64,000 nt of DNA from positions 41,312,001-41,376,000 of the forward strand of contig NC_057831.1 in NCBI RefSeq assembly GCF_910594005.1, given 5' to 3'. The translations under genes and the position numbers were made by a program. Positions 1 to 10,389 of this stretch are shown here, one piece after another (the stretch's first letter is position 1; each line of letters starts with the position of its first letter). A model generated the notes under the pieces. That model searched no databases. It saw only the letters and a program-made list of their open reading frames with translations, and was not told the DNA's origin. This DNA is from Cervus elaphus (taxonomy: Eukaryota; Chordata; Mammalia; Artiodactyla; Cervidae).

Positions 1-170
1 AGAGCCAGTAAATGTCAGTCACTATCTTTATTATTCTAATTACTCTCAGTCCAAGTATTAGCTGTAAATATGTAAACTGCTTATAGTTTGTTGGGCCAGC
101 CCAAGATCCCATCACCTAATCAGGGAAGCCTCAGTCCATCACAGCTACTGTCTGTCATCTTTTAAGTCTT
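1..170. other. Unclassified AT-rich flank
   Basis: Nothing recognisable precedes the L1 target site. There is no plausible exon or repeat consensus that I can name. Confidence 0.5.
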
Positions 171-190
171 AAAGATAGAAGGCCTTGCTC

Positions 191-1066
191 AAAACACTCT
201 CCGACATAAATCACAGCAAGATCCTCTATGACCCACCTCCCAGAATATTGGATTTAAAAGCAAAACTAAACAAATGGGACCTAATGAAACTTAAGAGCTT
301 TTGCACTACAAAGGAAACTATAAGTAAGGTGAAAAGACAGCCCTCAGATTGGGAGAAAATAATAGCAAATGAAGAAACAGACAAAGGATTAATCTCAAAA
401 ATATACAAGCAACTCCTGCAGCTCAATTCCAGAAAAATAGATGACCCAATCAAAAAATGGGCCAAAGAACTAAACAGACATTTCTCCAAAGAAGACACAT
501 AGATGGCTAACAAACACATGAAAAGATGCTCAACATCACTCATTATTAGAGAAATGCAAATCAAAGCCACAATGAGGTACCATTACACACCAGTCAGGAT
601 GGCTGCTATCCAAAAGTCTACAAGCAATAAATGCTGGAGAGGGTGTGGAGAAAAGGGAACCCTCTTACACTGTTGGTGGGAATGCAAACTAGTACAGCCA
701 CTATGGAGACCAGTGTGGAGATTTCTTAAAAAACTGGAAATAGAACGGCCATATGACCCAGCAATCCCACTTCTGGGCATACACACCGAGGAAACCAGAT
801 CTGAAAGAGACACGTGCACCCCAATGTTCATCGCAGCACTGTTTATAATTGCCAGGACATGGAAGCAACCTAGATGCCCATCAGCAGATGAATGGATAAG
901 GAAGCTGTGGTACATATACACCATGGAATATTACTCAGCCGTTAAAAAGAATTCATTTGAATCAGTTCTAATGAGACGGATGAAACTGGAGCCCATTATA
1001 CAGAGTGAAGTAAGCCAGAAAGATAAAGAACATTACAGCATACTAACACATATATATGGAATTTAG
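191..1066 (+). pseudogene. L1 ORF2 C-terminal remnant
   Basis: One reading frame runs from the truncation point to the normal ORF2 terminus (ending ...HIYGI, stop TAG at 1064-1066). It is broken by a single in-frame TAG at 500-502. Downstream of that stop the cysteine-rich motif CX3CX7HX4C, known from the ORF2 C-terminus, is intact (first Cys codon 632-634, last 683-685). The endonuclease and reverse transcriptase domains are absent, so this copy could not have mobilised itself. It is not a host gene. Confidence 0.93.
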
Positions 1067-1416
1067 AAAGATGGTAACGATAACCCTATATGCAAAACAG
1101 AAAAAGAGACACAGAAGTACAGAACAGACTTTTGAACTCTGTGGGAGAAGGTGAGGGTGGGATGTTTCGAAAGAATAGCATGTATATTATCTATGGTGAA
1201 TCAGATCACCAGCCCAGGTGGGATGCATGAGACAAGTGCTCGGGCCTGGTGCACTGGGAAGACCCAGAAGAATCCGGTGGAGAGGGAGGTGGGAGGGGGG
1301 ATCGGGATGGGGAATACGTGTAAATCTATGGCTGATTCATATCAATGTATGACAAAACCCACTGAAATGTTGTGAAGTAATTAGCCTCCAACTAATAAAA
1401 AAAAAAAAAAGAAAAA
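191..1416 (+). mobile_element. 5'-truncated L1 LINE insertion with 20-bp TSD
   Basis: Plus-strand L1 covering the last part of ORF2, the 3' UTR and an A-rich tail (about 1396-1416). It is flanked by a perfect 20-bp direct repeat, AAAGATAGAAGGCCTTGCTC, at 171-190 and 1417-1436. That is the signature of target-primed reverse transcription, and it fixes both ends. The perfect TSD and nearly open frame indicate a relatively young insertion compared with the other L1s here. Confidence 0.95.
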
Positions 1417-1436
1417 AAAGATAGAAGGCCTTGCTC

Positions 1437-1714
1437 TCTATGCAAAAGCCAACATTTGTCAACCTTTCTTGCAGATAAGTGGCTGAGGAGATGAAAACTT
1501 AGAGAACTTTGTGAAGATACTTTTTTGGTTAGAAAAACTTCTATAAAAGGGCACAGTGAGACCTTCTTCTGCCTTTTCCTCCTAATCCAAGATACAGAGT
1601 ATGTAAATATTATCATTGACAAAATAGACAAAAATGTTTTTGTAGTTATGCTAAATGTTACTGGCTTTTTTCCACTGAGTTGATGTTTGTACTAATAGTA
1701 GAAAGTCAGAGGTG
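1437..1714. other. Unclassified spacer between L1 and LTR
   Basis: Non-repetitive-looking DNA with no coding signal that I can support. Confidence 0.4.
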
Positions 1715-1718
1715 GGTA

Positions 1719-2256
1719 TGAAGAAGGAATTCATAGGGCCTGGACTCCATCTGAGGCCTGATCATGCTAGGCCACCTCTCCGGTGGACTCTGAACTTTCC
1801 CACAGTGCCTGTGGGAAAGACAATGGAAGGATAAGACCCCCTCTGGACGGGGGAACCTTGAAGATCGTATCCAGGTTACTCATCGCCTAAGAGAAAACAG
1901 ACACTAATCATCCCTGCCTCCGGACAGTATCTATCAGAATGTAACCACAGGTTTATCAGTTATTAACTGGTTGGAATGTAACCGCAGGCTTATTGATTAT
2001 TAACTGTTTGAACACATAACACGTGAATGATGGGGTTATTGTGATTGTATTTACCCTTCCTTTGTAAGCCTCAAGGGATTTAGGGTGGTGGGTTTGGACA
2101 TGTACACATGGGGTATAAAAGATTTTCACAAATGCTGGTTGGGGTCCTTGGCTAAGAGGAGACTCTGCCTTGGGCCCGCCGGCGTAATAAACTGCACTCC
2201 ACTATCTGCATTGTCCTTCTGAGTGAGTTTGTTTCCCAGAAAGTGTGGCTATAACA
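1719..2256 (+). mobile_element. Solo endogenous retrovirus LTR
   Basis: A 538-bp unit begins TG and ends CA. It is bracketed by the 4-bp direct repeat GGTA (1715-1718 and 2257-2260). It holds a TATA-like TATAAAA (2114-2120) and a polyadenylation signal AATAAA (2186-2191) in the expected U3-R-U5 order, so the LTR is sense on the plus strand. No internal retroviral sequence lies on either side, which indicates recombination to a solo LTR. A 4-bp TSD fits class I (gamma-like) elements. I cannot name the family with certainty. Confidence 0.8.
2113..2120 (+). promoter_or_regulatory. LTR TATA-like element
   Basis: GTATAAAA lies 66 bp upstream of the LTR polyadenylation signal. It is a likely former viral core promoter. 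Activity cannot be judged from sequence. Confidence 0.5.
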
Positions 2257-2414
2257 GGTAAAACAACTAATGTTTTAGCTGTGGCATCAAGCATTTTAGT
2301 AGTCACTGTGTTCTTCATCATCACACATTGGCAGAGAACTAGTAGGCCAGTTTCAGTTTATAATGTACTGAATGAGCAATAAGTACACTTATTAAATCTC
2401 AACTCTTGAGCGCA

Positions 2415-2571
2415 CGTCTGTTCAGTCTCTGGGTCAGGAAGATCCTGTGGAAGAGGAAATGGCAACCCACTCCAGTGTTCTTGCATGAAAAATTCCATGG
2501 ACAGACGAGACTGGTGGGCTATATAATCCATAGTATTAGACATGACTGCGCAGACACACACACACACACAC
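2415..2571 (+). mobile_element. Bov-tA/Bov-A SINE, 3' part, with (AC)n tail
   Basis: Matches the Bov-A body, including the GGAAATGGCAACCCACTCC stretch around 2454-2473 and the block describing 'gactgcg' before the tail. It ends in an (AC)n tract at 2554-2571, a common Bov-A tail. The tRNA-like head is mostly missing. Confidence 0.8.
2554..2571. repeat. (AC)9 microsatellite
   Basis: Pure dinucleotide tract at the 3' end of the Bov-A fragment. It probably grew from the SINE tail. Confidence 0.9.
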
Positions 2572-3218
2572 TGTACTTCTGTTGCCGACCTAAGTATATT
2601 TATCGCAAGAAGTGGTACTTATATAATTGAATTGTGAACTCAATTAGTCACCTTTTTACAAGGGCCAGTGTTTTTACTTGAGAGAACAACTGAGAAATTC
2701 TCGGGAATTATTCTCGGGAATGATCAGTGGGCCTAATCCTTCAAGAAACAACTGACTGAATTTGAAGTTAATGATAAAATTTGAGTTTTCAGGCAGAAAT
2801 TAGAATTTCAGAAAACTCAAATCTTCCACCCTGAGCTTAGCAGTTCTGCAATACTTCTGTCTTTTCTGATGAGATTGGTGGCAATATTAATGAATGTGAT
2901 TTTTTATATCATATAATAAAATGTGACAACTTTTGAAAAATGAACATAACTCTTATGACCCAGTATTTTCCAAATGACCAATGCATGGTGTTACAATACC
3001 ATGCATGAGTAAAAGATCCATGGTTCAAGGTGCATCTAGCACATTTTTAGAGTGACTGCAATTCTACATGGTTGTGACAAGTCTCTCCTCTCACCTACTC
3101 TTTGTTCACTGCTTTCCAACAAGGCTGAACTCCTTATATTTTGTTTTCATTAACATGTCTCTGGGCTCTGCTCATGGTACATCCTCTGCCTGGAGAACAG
3201 AGTTACATAGCAGATTTT
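2572..3218. other. Unclassified AT-rich stretch
   Basis: No open frame or repeat consensus is recognised. It runs up to the BovB target site. Confidence 0.4.
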
Positions 3219-3228
3219 AACTTTATTT

Positions 3229-4643
3229 AGTTGTTCAGTTGCTAAGTCATGTCTGACTCTGCATCCCCATGGACTGCAGGACACCAGGCTTCCCTCTCTT
3301 TTCCCATCTTCCAGAGTTTGCTCAAACTAATGTCCATGTGAGTTGGTGATGCCATCCAACCATCTTATCCTCTGTCATCCCCTTCTCCTGCCCTCAATCT
3401 TTCCCAGCATCAGGGTTTTTTCCAGTGAGTTGGCTCTTCGCATCAAGTGGCCAAAGTATTAGAGCTTTAGCATCAGTCCTTCCAATGAATATTCAGGGTT
3501 GATTCCCTTTAGGGTTGACTGCCTTGATCATCCAAGGGACTCTCAAGAATCTTCTCCAACACCACAGTTCAAAAGCATCAATTCTTTGGCACTCACTTCT
3601 TTATGGTCCAGTTCTCACATCTGTACACGACTACTAGAAAAACCATAGCTTTGACTATTCAGAGTTTTGTCAGGAAAGTGATGTCTCTGCTTTTTAATAT
3701 TCTGTCTAGATTTGTCATAGCTTTTCTTCCAAGGAGCAAGCATATTTTAATTGTATAACTGCAGTCACCGTCCGCAGTGATTTGGAGCTCAAGAAAATAA
3801 AGTCTGTCACTGTTTCCATTTTTTCCCCATCTATTTGGCATGAAATGATGGGACCAGATTCCATGATCTTAGTTTTTTGAATGTTGAGTTTTAAGCCAGC
3901 TTTTTCACTCTCCTCTTTCACCTTCATCAAGAGGCTCTTTAGTTTCTCTTCCCTCTTTGCCATTAGGGTGGTATCATCTGCATGCCTGAGGTTATTTTAC
4001 ATTTCTCCTGGCAATCTTGATTGATTTCAGCTTGTGATTCGTCCAGCCCAGCATCTTGCATGATGTAATTCTGCATATAAATTAAATAAGCAGGGTGACA
4101 GTATACAGTATACACTCCTTTCCCAACTTTGAAACCGTCTTTTGTTCCATGTCCAGTTCTAACTGTGCTTCTTGACCTGATACAGGTTTCCCAGAAGGCA
4201 GGTAAGGTGGTCTAGTATTCCATCTCTTTTAAAATTTTCCACATTTTTTTGTGACCCACACAGTCAAAGGCTTTAGCGTAGTCAGTGAAGCAGAAGTTTT
4301 TCTGGAATTCCTTCGGTTTTTCTATGATCCAATGGATATTGGCAATTTGATCTCTGGTTCCTCTCCCTTATCTAAATCCAGCTTGTACATCGGAAGTACT
4401 TGTTTTACATACTATACGTTGAAGCCTAGCTTGAAGGAATTTGAGCATTGCCTTGCTAGCATGTGAAATGAGCACAATTATACAGTAATTTGAACATTTT
4501 TGGCATTGCCCTTCTTTGGTATTAGAATGAGAACTGATCTTTTCCAGTCCTGTGGCCACTGGTAAGTTTTTCAAGTTTTGCTGGCCCTCTGAGTGCAGCA
4601 TGTTAACAGCATCATCTTTTAGAATTTGAAATAGCTCAGCTGG
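3229..4643 (-). mobile_element. BovB (RTE-type) LINE, 5'-truncated
   Basis: Antisense BovB of 1415 bp with the 3' end at the left. The perfect 10-bp direct repeat AACTTTATTT (3219-3228 and 4644-4653) defines both ends. The left end holds the Bov-A-like terminal sequence shared with ruminant SINEs, and the right part is reverse transcriptase coding sequence. The frame is shattered by indels and stops. Confidence 0.9.
3480..4643 (-). pseudogene. BovB reverse transcriptase remnant
   Basis: Minus-strand fragments at 4368-4601 (ISHASKAMLKFLQARLQ, then SDVQAGFR) and 3715-3963 (LLMKVKEESEKAGLKLNIQK) are recognisable as the BovB reverse transcriptase, in the expected order. The catalytic motif reads HADD (codons at 3973-3984), so the first position departs from Tyr but both Asp residues remain. 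The fragments are separated by frameshifts and stops. It is a dead copy. Confidence 0.88.
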
Positions 4644-4653
4644 AACTTTATTT

Positions 4654-6360
4654 CAGATCTCTCCACAAATGCCCCCTTTTTTAAGAAACTATCTATAATA
4701 GCCCTATTCAAATCAGCTTCCCTCCCTATGTTCATATTTCCTCATTGTAATAGTTAATAACTACTAGCCATTCCCTAACAAATTAACCAAGTGTTTCCAG
4801 TCTTGTCCAAGGGGATGCAAGCTCTAAGCAGCAGCAACTTGTCTGTCTTTTTCACTAATGTCAGCCAGAGACTTGAACAATAACAATGTCTAGGGTAAAT
4901 TATGTACTCAATAAATGTTGGTTAAATGAATGGATCAACGAGTGAACAAACATTTTAGTTTTTTATTCTCCGGGTCAGAAGAGTAAATACCTGGAATAGA
5001 CTCGCATAGATTTTTGGTGACAAAGTTAGAATTTATATCAGCTTAATGCCAGAATTGAAAGTCTTATATAGTACCATTTTCTACATTTTGAGTTCTCTAA
5101 ATTTATAAGTACTTATCTCTCCATTTCCCTTGCAGCCATTTATTTTAGGCAATATAATACAACTTAATTTAAAAAGACTATATTTTTTGGTTAGGAAGCT
5201 GTTCCTCTTTCAAGTAATTTAATTAAGGAGAGAAAGAGTAAGATGTATAGTCAGTTATAATAAGACTTTCAGACTATACATACATAGGCTATCCAGAATG
5301 CTGGAATAAAGCTATTTAATAGATGAAAACTTGCAAAACTGATCAATATTCACAGGGAAAAAAAGCAACAGAATCTCCCTAGGATATGATTTTGGTTTTC
5401 TATGGATAATTTACAGAATTTTAAAATACACAAAACACAGAGACACAACCTCATAGAATCAAAAAGACAAAATAAGACAACATCTTTAGACATCAAAGAT
5501 ATCCAGCAGTTGTTTTGGTCCATTTCAAAATCTTTTGAAATTTTTAATACAAATTTTTCATTAAAGGGCAATGAGTGTCTTTCAGACCTAATGACAACAT
5601 AAGTTAGGATGTACCTTATATACTAATATGATAGTGTAAAACTATTGCCCATTCAGAGACTTCCCAAATCCTTTGTCTTGATTTCTGTCTTCCCTACCCA
5701 GGTAGAACTGAGTGTTGATCTGCTCAGGTTGGGGGAAATAGCTTGTTTTGCTAACCATGAGACTGTGTGAAGAGACCAAGGACAAGAATGGTATTTGGAC
5801 TGACTGACTTTATAAAGCGTCTGGAAGAGAGCAGAGAGGAGGAGAAACTGGCGGAGCATAAGCCGAGGATTTCTGAGGAGGGCTTGAGGAGGAGACTTTA
5901 GGTGTAGCTCTCATGGTGCACAGGTTTGTAGTGCTCATCTCTCTCATGGAAAGAGATGTTTAACGGTATCTGGGAGAGATGTTTTGCTGTGTTCATTGCA
6001 ACATAATTGTTTCGGATGCAATTGTTTCAATTCATTTGTTTCCATACAATGTAATTTAATCCTTTAGATCCTTTTTTGAGAAATGTTATGAAAGCCAAAT
6101 TACTTTGCTATTCTATTTTGCACCTGGGATTATTATATTTTATTTTATATGTAACAAGCAAGATATGGATCTTTGCATTAAGGAAACTCAGTCTAATTAT
6201 TGCTATAGGAATTTGCTAACCAAATTTAATTTTTGGAGTTTGGTCATATAAAGTGTTGATATGAGCTATATTTCCTTTCACTTTTTCACTTATAGGTATT
6301 GCTTTAAGTAAGGATTAGTTTACAGCCCACGAACATGCCAAATTTGCTTCTTTCTTCTAT
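4654..6360. other. Unclassified AT-rich stretch with a possible L2 tail
   Basis: Mostly unrecognised. About 4815-4945 ends CTCAATAAATGTTGGTTAAATG, resembling the 3' end of an L2/MIR-type element in plus orientation. No coding signal is supported. Confidence 0.4.
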
Positions 6361-6365
6361 GATTT

Positions 6366-6520
6366 TAGAGTTGCACTGCCCAATATGGTAGTCATTTGTC
6401 CTATACTATTATTGACCACCTTAAATGTGGTTATTGAGATAGAGAAATGTAATTTTTATATTACTTCACTTAAACTTTAAAATGGATACTAAATTTAGTT
6501 CTTGGAAAACTTTTAAGTAT
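6366..6520. repeat. Possible ancient DNA-transposon-like fragment
   Basis: The stretch starting TTGCACTGCCCAATATGGTAG, with a later TTAAATGTGGTTATTGAG, resembles a common mammalian short nonautonomous repeat. It is strongly diverged and I cannot confirm the family name. Confidence 0.35.
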
Positions 6521-7060
6521 TTTTACAATAATTTGTATGTGGATCTACTTTTTTGACCTATATATTTTTATGAACTCTATATACAGATCTGGTATTTCTG
6601 ATGAAAATTTAGCATATGAATAACAGACATATAAAAGACATAGGATTTTGGAAAACTTAGTACAAAAATAATGTAAAATATCTTTTTTACATTGATTACA
6701 AGTTGATAAAACACTGAATAATGATTAAACAAAATCATTTAATCTAATATTGATTGGTTCATTCAACAAATATTTAATGAGTAGTTGCTATGAACAGGCT
6801 TTGTTATAGAAAGAAACGTGGCAAAGATAGTCATAGAAAAAATGAGACTCAAATTTGTCATAAGAGAATTTAAAAGACAGAACAGAGGAAGGAAGAATAG
6901 TCTCAGTAAAACCCTGAAGGCAGCAATAAAAGTCACAAGCACTGAAAGAGTGAGAAGACCAGCCTGGTTGAACTGGAATATATTTTTCAGGAGTGAAAGA
7001 AAAAGTAATGAAGCACACTTGTAATATTAAATGTGGTTGATGTGACTCCTTTTATTGGAG
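6521..7060. other. Unclassified AT-rich stretch
   Basis: Around 6763-6800 a TTCATTCAACAAATATTTAATG motif resembles the opening of the old repeat seen at 11.6 kb. Nothing else is recognised. The short open frames here have no supporting features. Confidence 0.35.
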
Positions 7061-7076
7061 TACATTAAATACACTA

Positions 7077-7283
7077 TGTGTGTTAGTCGTTCAATCATGT
7101 CCGACTCTCTGCAACCCCATGGACTGTAGCTTGCCAGGCTCCTCTTGTCCGTGAAATTCTCCAGGCAAGAATACTGGAGTGGGTTGCCATTTCCTTCTCC
7201 AGGGGATCTTCCCAAGCCAGGGCTTGAACAGGTCTCTTGCATTGCAGGCAGATGCTTTACCATCTGAGTTTCTGGGGAAGCCC
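7077..7283 (-). mobile_element. Bov-tA SINE
   Basis: Near-complete antisense Bov-tA, ending at the right with the tRNA-like head (GGGGAAGCCC). The flanks ACATTAAATACACTAT (left) and ATACTAAATGTACTAT (right) agree at 12 of 16 positions and are probably a decayed TSD. Confidence 0.92.
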
Positions 7284-7525
7284 AAAATATACTAAATGTA
7301 CTATAGCATGTTCAATAAGCCAGGAAACATGAAGAAAATAGTATACTTACTATACTTTGTTCAGATTAACAATGGAACTTATTTCTTTATGTTTAGAGGT
7401 ATTTTACCTAAAAAGGTATGCTGGAGATTGAAGAGAATTATATTGAACATATTCCTGGAAAATGTAATTAAGGTTGTAAGGTCTGCAAATTCTTTGACAG
7501 TTCTCCCTTCCAAAGGCAATACTTA
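7284..7525. other. Unclassified spacer
   Basis: No recognised element lies between the SINE and the MLT1-type LTR. Confidence 0.35.
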
Positions 7526-8172
7526 ATTCCCCTCCCTGGGAATGTAGGTCGGACTTAATGATTCCTTTCTAGCCACAGAATGTAGGAGTGACTTGCTATG
7601 TGACTTGCAAAGTCATCAAAAGGAAATAGCTTCTGCCTGTCTCTCTCTTGCATCCATCTCTCTGAGGGAAGCCAGCTTTCATGTTGTGAAGACACACAAG
7701 TTGCTCCATGGAGAAGCGACATGTAGAGGATCTGGGCCCTGCTGATCAAAGCCAGTATGACCTTACCAGCCACATAGGTAAAGTATCTTCAAAGTGGGTC
7801 ATCTAGTCACAGTTAAGCCTTCAGGTGACAGAAGCCTGAACCAACATTTTGACCACAACCTCATGAAATATGGAACCAGAATCATTCAGCCAAGCTGCTT
7901 TCAAATTCTGGACACCCAGGAAACTGAATTATAAGTAATGTTGATAATTATAAACCAATAAGTTGTGTGCAGGAGAAGGGGGTGGCAGAGAATGAGACGG
8001 TTGAATGGCATCATCAACTCCATGGACATGAGTTTGGGCAAACTCCAGGAGATGATGAGAGCAGGGAAGCCTGGCATGCTGCAGTCCATAGGGTCCCAAA
8101 GAGTCAGGCACAACTGAGTGACTGAACAACAAAGTTTTGTGGTGCTTATTTAGGTAGCACTGAATAACCAAT
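7526..8172 (+). mobile_element. MLT1-type (ERVL-MaLR) LTR, split by a BovB tail
   Basis: The sequence resembles MLT1 LTRs along its length: the opening block, the GGGAAGCCAGCTTTCATGTTG segment near 7668, the CCTTCAGGTGACAGAAGCC segment near 7819, and the closing TTTTGTGGTGCTTATTTAG (8135-8153). The last two parts are separated by a BovB fragment at 7970-8131. It is an ancient placental-age LTR without internal sequence nearby. Confidence 0.7.
7970..8131 (+). mobile_element. Short BovB 3'-end insertion
   Basis: A 162-bp BovB terminal fragment recognised by GGCATCATCAACTCCATGG followed by ACATGAGTTTGGGCAAACTCC and the ACTGAGTGACTGAACAACAA end. The flanks AAGTTGTGTG (7960-7969) and AAGTTTTGTG (8132-8141) form a one-mismatch TSD duplicated from the MLT1 LTR. 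Confidence 0.85.
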
Positions 8173-9053
8173 GAAAGCATACTGTTTATAAATAGATCCT
8201 ATGTTTTCTGACCCTTCAGATATTCTGTAGGTACGTGCAATAGGGAATGTCATGATGATGGTGTCATCTTGGCTGTACCAGTTTGGTAACATTGACAAAA
8301 AGATCAGATGGCCGAGAGACAGACCACATTGAAAGGTGACTGGGTCTATTTTAGTCTCCCAGAGTAGAGGTGACCTCGAGAAGGGCAGCTATAGAAGAGA
8401 GAGAAAAATAAAAGATGGAACCTACAAATGTCAGAAATTTTTCATTCAAAGATGACGCCACATTTTTGAGCTAGAGTACCTTAGTGATTGACACTTCCTT
8501 AGGTTAAAATCCCTAGGTGTTTAGGGAGATGGGTTCAGTTTTGGACAGAGTAAAATTCAGGGTTGCAGATGACTTGAGGCTGGAAGAGGGTAAAGAGTCT
8601 ATGGTAGTGAAAAGTGAACTTTAATATAACTGTCAATTTTAAAAAGGCAGAACAGTTAACTTTTAGATAGTGAGGAGAATCTATCAATATTTGACCAATC
8701 ATTTGGATCTCATGACATGTTTGGATCAATCATGCTGGAAAATCTATCAATGGACCTTTAGCTGATTATGCTTATTGATGTTACAAACTATAAATGAAGA
8801 TCAACACCACTGGTATTAAGTACAGTGAAGGTCAAAGCATCTTTCCTCAGTTCTTATTAATGAGAAGTCAGGATTATCTTACCATCTTTTTCTTTTCTTT
8901 TCCCACTTTGTTATTATTGAGTAGTTAAGTCCTGTCTCTATTAATTCATTGTCATCATGGGCCCCCTGCTCCTTTTCATCTTCATTAGAGGAGAAATCAG
9001 AAGAGCTCTGTATGTTGATCACAAATTACCTCTGTGTATAGAAAATTTGTATG
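8173..9053. other. Unclassified stretch
   Basis: No recognised repeat or coding region. Base composition is ordinary AT-rich. Confidence 0.4.
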
Positions 9054-9262
9054 GGGGCTTCCTTTGTGGCTCAGCTGGTAAAGAATCTGCCTGCAATGTG
9101 GGAGACCTGGGTTTGATCCCCGGGTTGGGAAGATCCCCTGGAGAAGGGAAAGGCTACCCACTCCAGTATTCTGGCCTGGAGAATTCCATAGACTGTATAG
9201 TCCATGGGGTCGCAAAGAGTCAGACACAACTGAGCAACTTTCACTTCACTTCAGTTCATGGA
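9054..9262 (+). mobile_element. Bov-tA SINE
   Basis: Complete-looking plus-strand copy: tRNA-like head GGGGGCTTCCTTTGTGGCTC, a pol III B-box-like GGTTTGATCCC near 9111-9121, Bov-A body, and a short CACTTCACTT tail. Confidence 0.94.
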
Positions 9263-9450
9263 GCATTTGGTATACTCAGCTTTTCTTAGCTCTTAATTGT
9301 CTGACTGTTAAAGAAGAAAATGCTTGTTATCATGTGCAAATGAGAGAATTGAGTATAAAAGAAACTAAGTGTCCATGGCCTGGGCTGAAGACACTGAAGC
9401 CCTTGGTCTTACCATTCTATAGCTCTTAAATGGTTGCTCATTATATACAC

Positions 9451-9725
9451 TGGAGAAGGCAATGGCACCCCACTCCACTGCTCTTGCCTGGAGAATCCCA
9501 TGGACGGAGGAGCCTGGTAGGCTGCAGTCCATGGGGTCGCTACGAGTCAGATACAACTGAGCAACTTCACTTTCACTTTTCACTTTCCTGCATTGGAGAG
9601 GGAAACGGCAACCCACTCCAGTGTTCTTGCCTGGAGAATCCCAGGGACAGGGGAGCCCGGTGCGCTGCCGTCTATGGGGTCACACAGAGTCAGACACGAC
9701 TGAAGTGACTTGGCTGCAGCAGCAG
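9451..9725 (+). mobile_element. Bov-A2 dimeric SINE
   Basis: Two tandem Bov-A monomers joined by a short CACTTTCACTTTTCACTTTC linker, ending in the typical (GCA)n tail. The perfect 12-bp TSD CATTATATACAC (9439-9450 and 9726-9737) fixes both ends. Confidence 0.96.
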
Positions 9726-9737
9726 CATTATATACAC

Positions 9738-9976
9738 AACCAACACCTTTTCTCTTCTTTTCTGTTCATAAAATGTTCTTACCTAACCCTCTCTCCTGAG
9801 TATCCTGATACACTCTCACAAAGAATGCCTTCTGCTATTTTCCACTCATTCAGCACGGATTCACTTTCCATAGTTCCTCCACATTTCTTGCCCCTTTCTT
9901 GAAATCTTCCTCTATATGTCAGCTCCTAAAGAACTTTATCTGACCTTTAAATGAGAGTTAGTGACCTATGGCTTGA
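9738..9976. other. Spacer, possibly L2-derived
   Basis: A C/T-rich stretch resembling the C-terminal coding part of L2 in plus orientation, too diverged to be sure. Confidence 0.3.
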
Positions 9977-9989
9977 CAATGAAGCACTT

Positions 9990-10139
9990 CACTTTTTTTA
10001 TTGAAGCATGGGTGATTTACAATGTTGTTAATTTCTGCTGTACAGTAATGTAAATCATATGTATATGTACACGCACGCATTCTTTTGCTATTCTTTTCCA
10101 CTATGGTTTATCCCAGGATGTTGACTGCAGCTCCTTGTG
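9990..10139 (-). mobile_element. Very short L1 3'-UTR insertion
   Basis: A 150-bp antisense artiodactyl L1 3' UTR. It starts with the T-run (poly-A complement) and continues with the TTTACAATGTTGTTAATTTC-type consensus. The perfect 13-bp TSD CAATGAAGCACTT lies at 9977-9989 and 10140-10152. This is an extreme 5' truncation. Confidence 0.93.
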
Positions 10140-10152
10140 CAATGAAGCACTT

Positions 10153-10389
10153 TAGACTCCGGTTAACAACTTGATTGTCTCCATGGCTTTTGGAGAACAG
10201 GGGCTATAATTTCTGCTTCTGTGACTGCCTCCATATCTTTTTGATTATTGGTAATCAATCATTTTCATATATTTATTTGTTTTTAAAAGTCACAAAGGAG
10301 CCATTCTGATCTGTCTATAGCCTCATTTTTGGTTTTTTCAAAATTTCCAGATACTTCGTCTTCCCCTACATCCAACACAGTTTTCCCAC
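10153..10389. other. Unclassified spacer
   Basis: No recognised feature, apart from being flanked by L1 and L2 material. Confidence 0.35.

Noticed and set aside
1719..2256. Remaining proviral genes next to the LTRs (also 25353-26083)
   Set aside because: Neither LTR is adjacent to a primer-binding site or recognisable viral coding sequence. Both look like solo LTRs.
9054..9262. tRNA gene suggested by A/B-box-like sequence
   Set aside because: The head belongs to a tRNA-derived SINE. There is no cloverleaf or intact tRNA 3' end, here or in the other Bov-tA/CHR copies.
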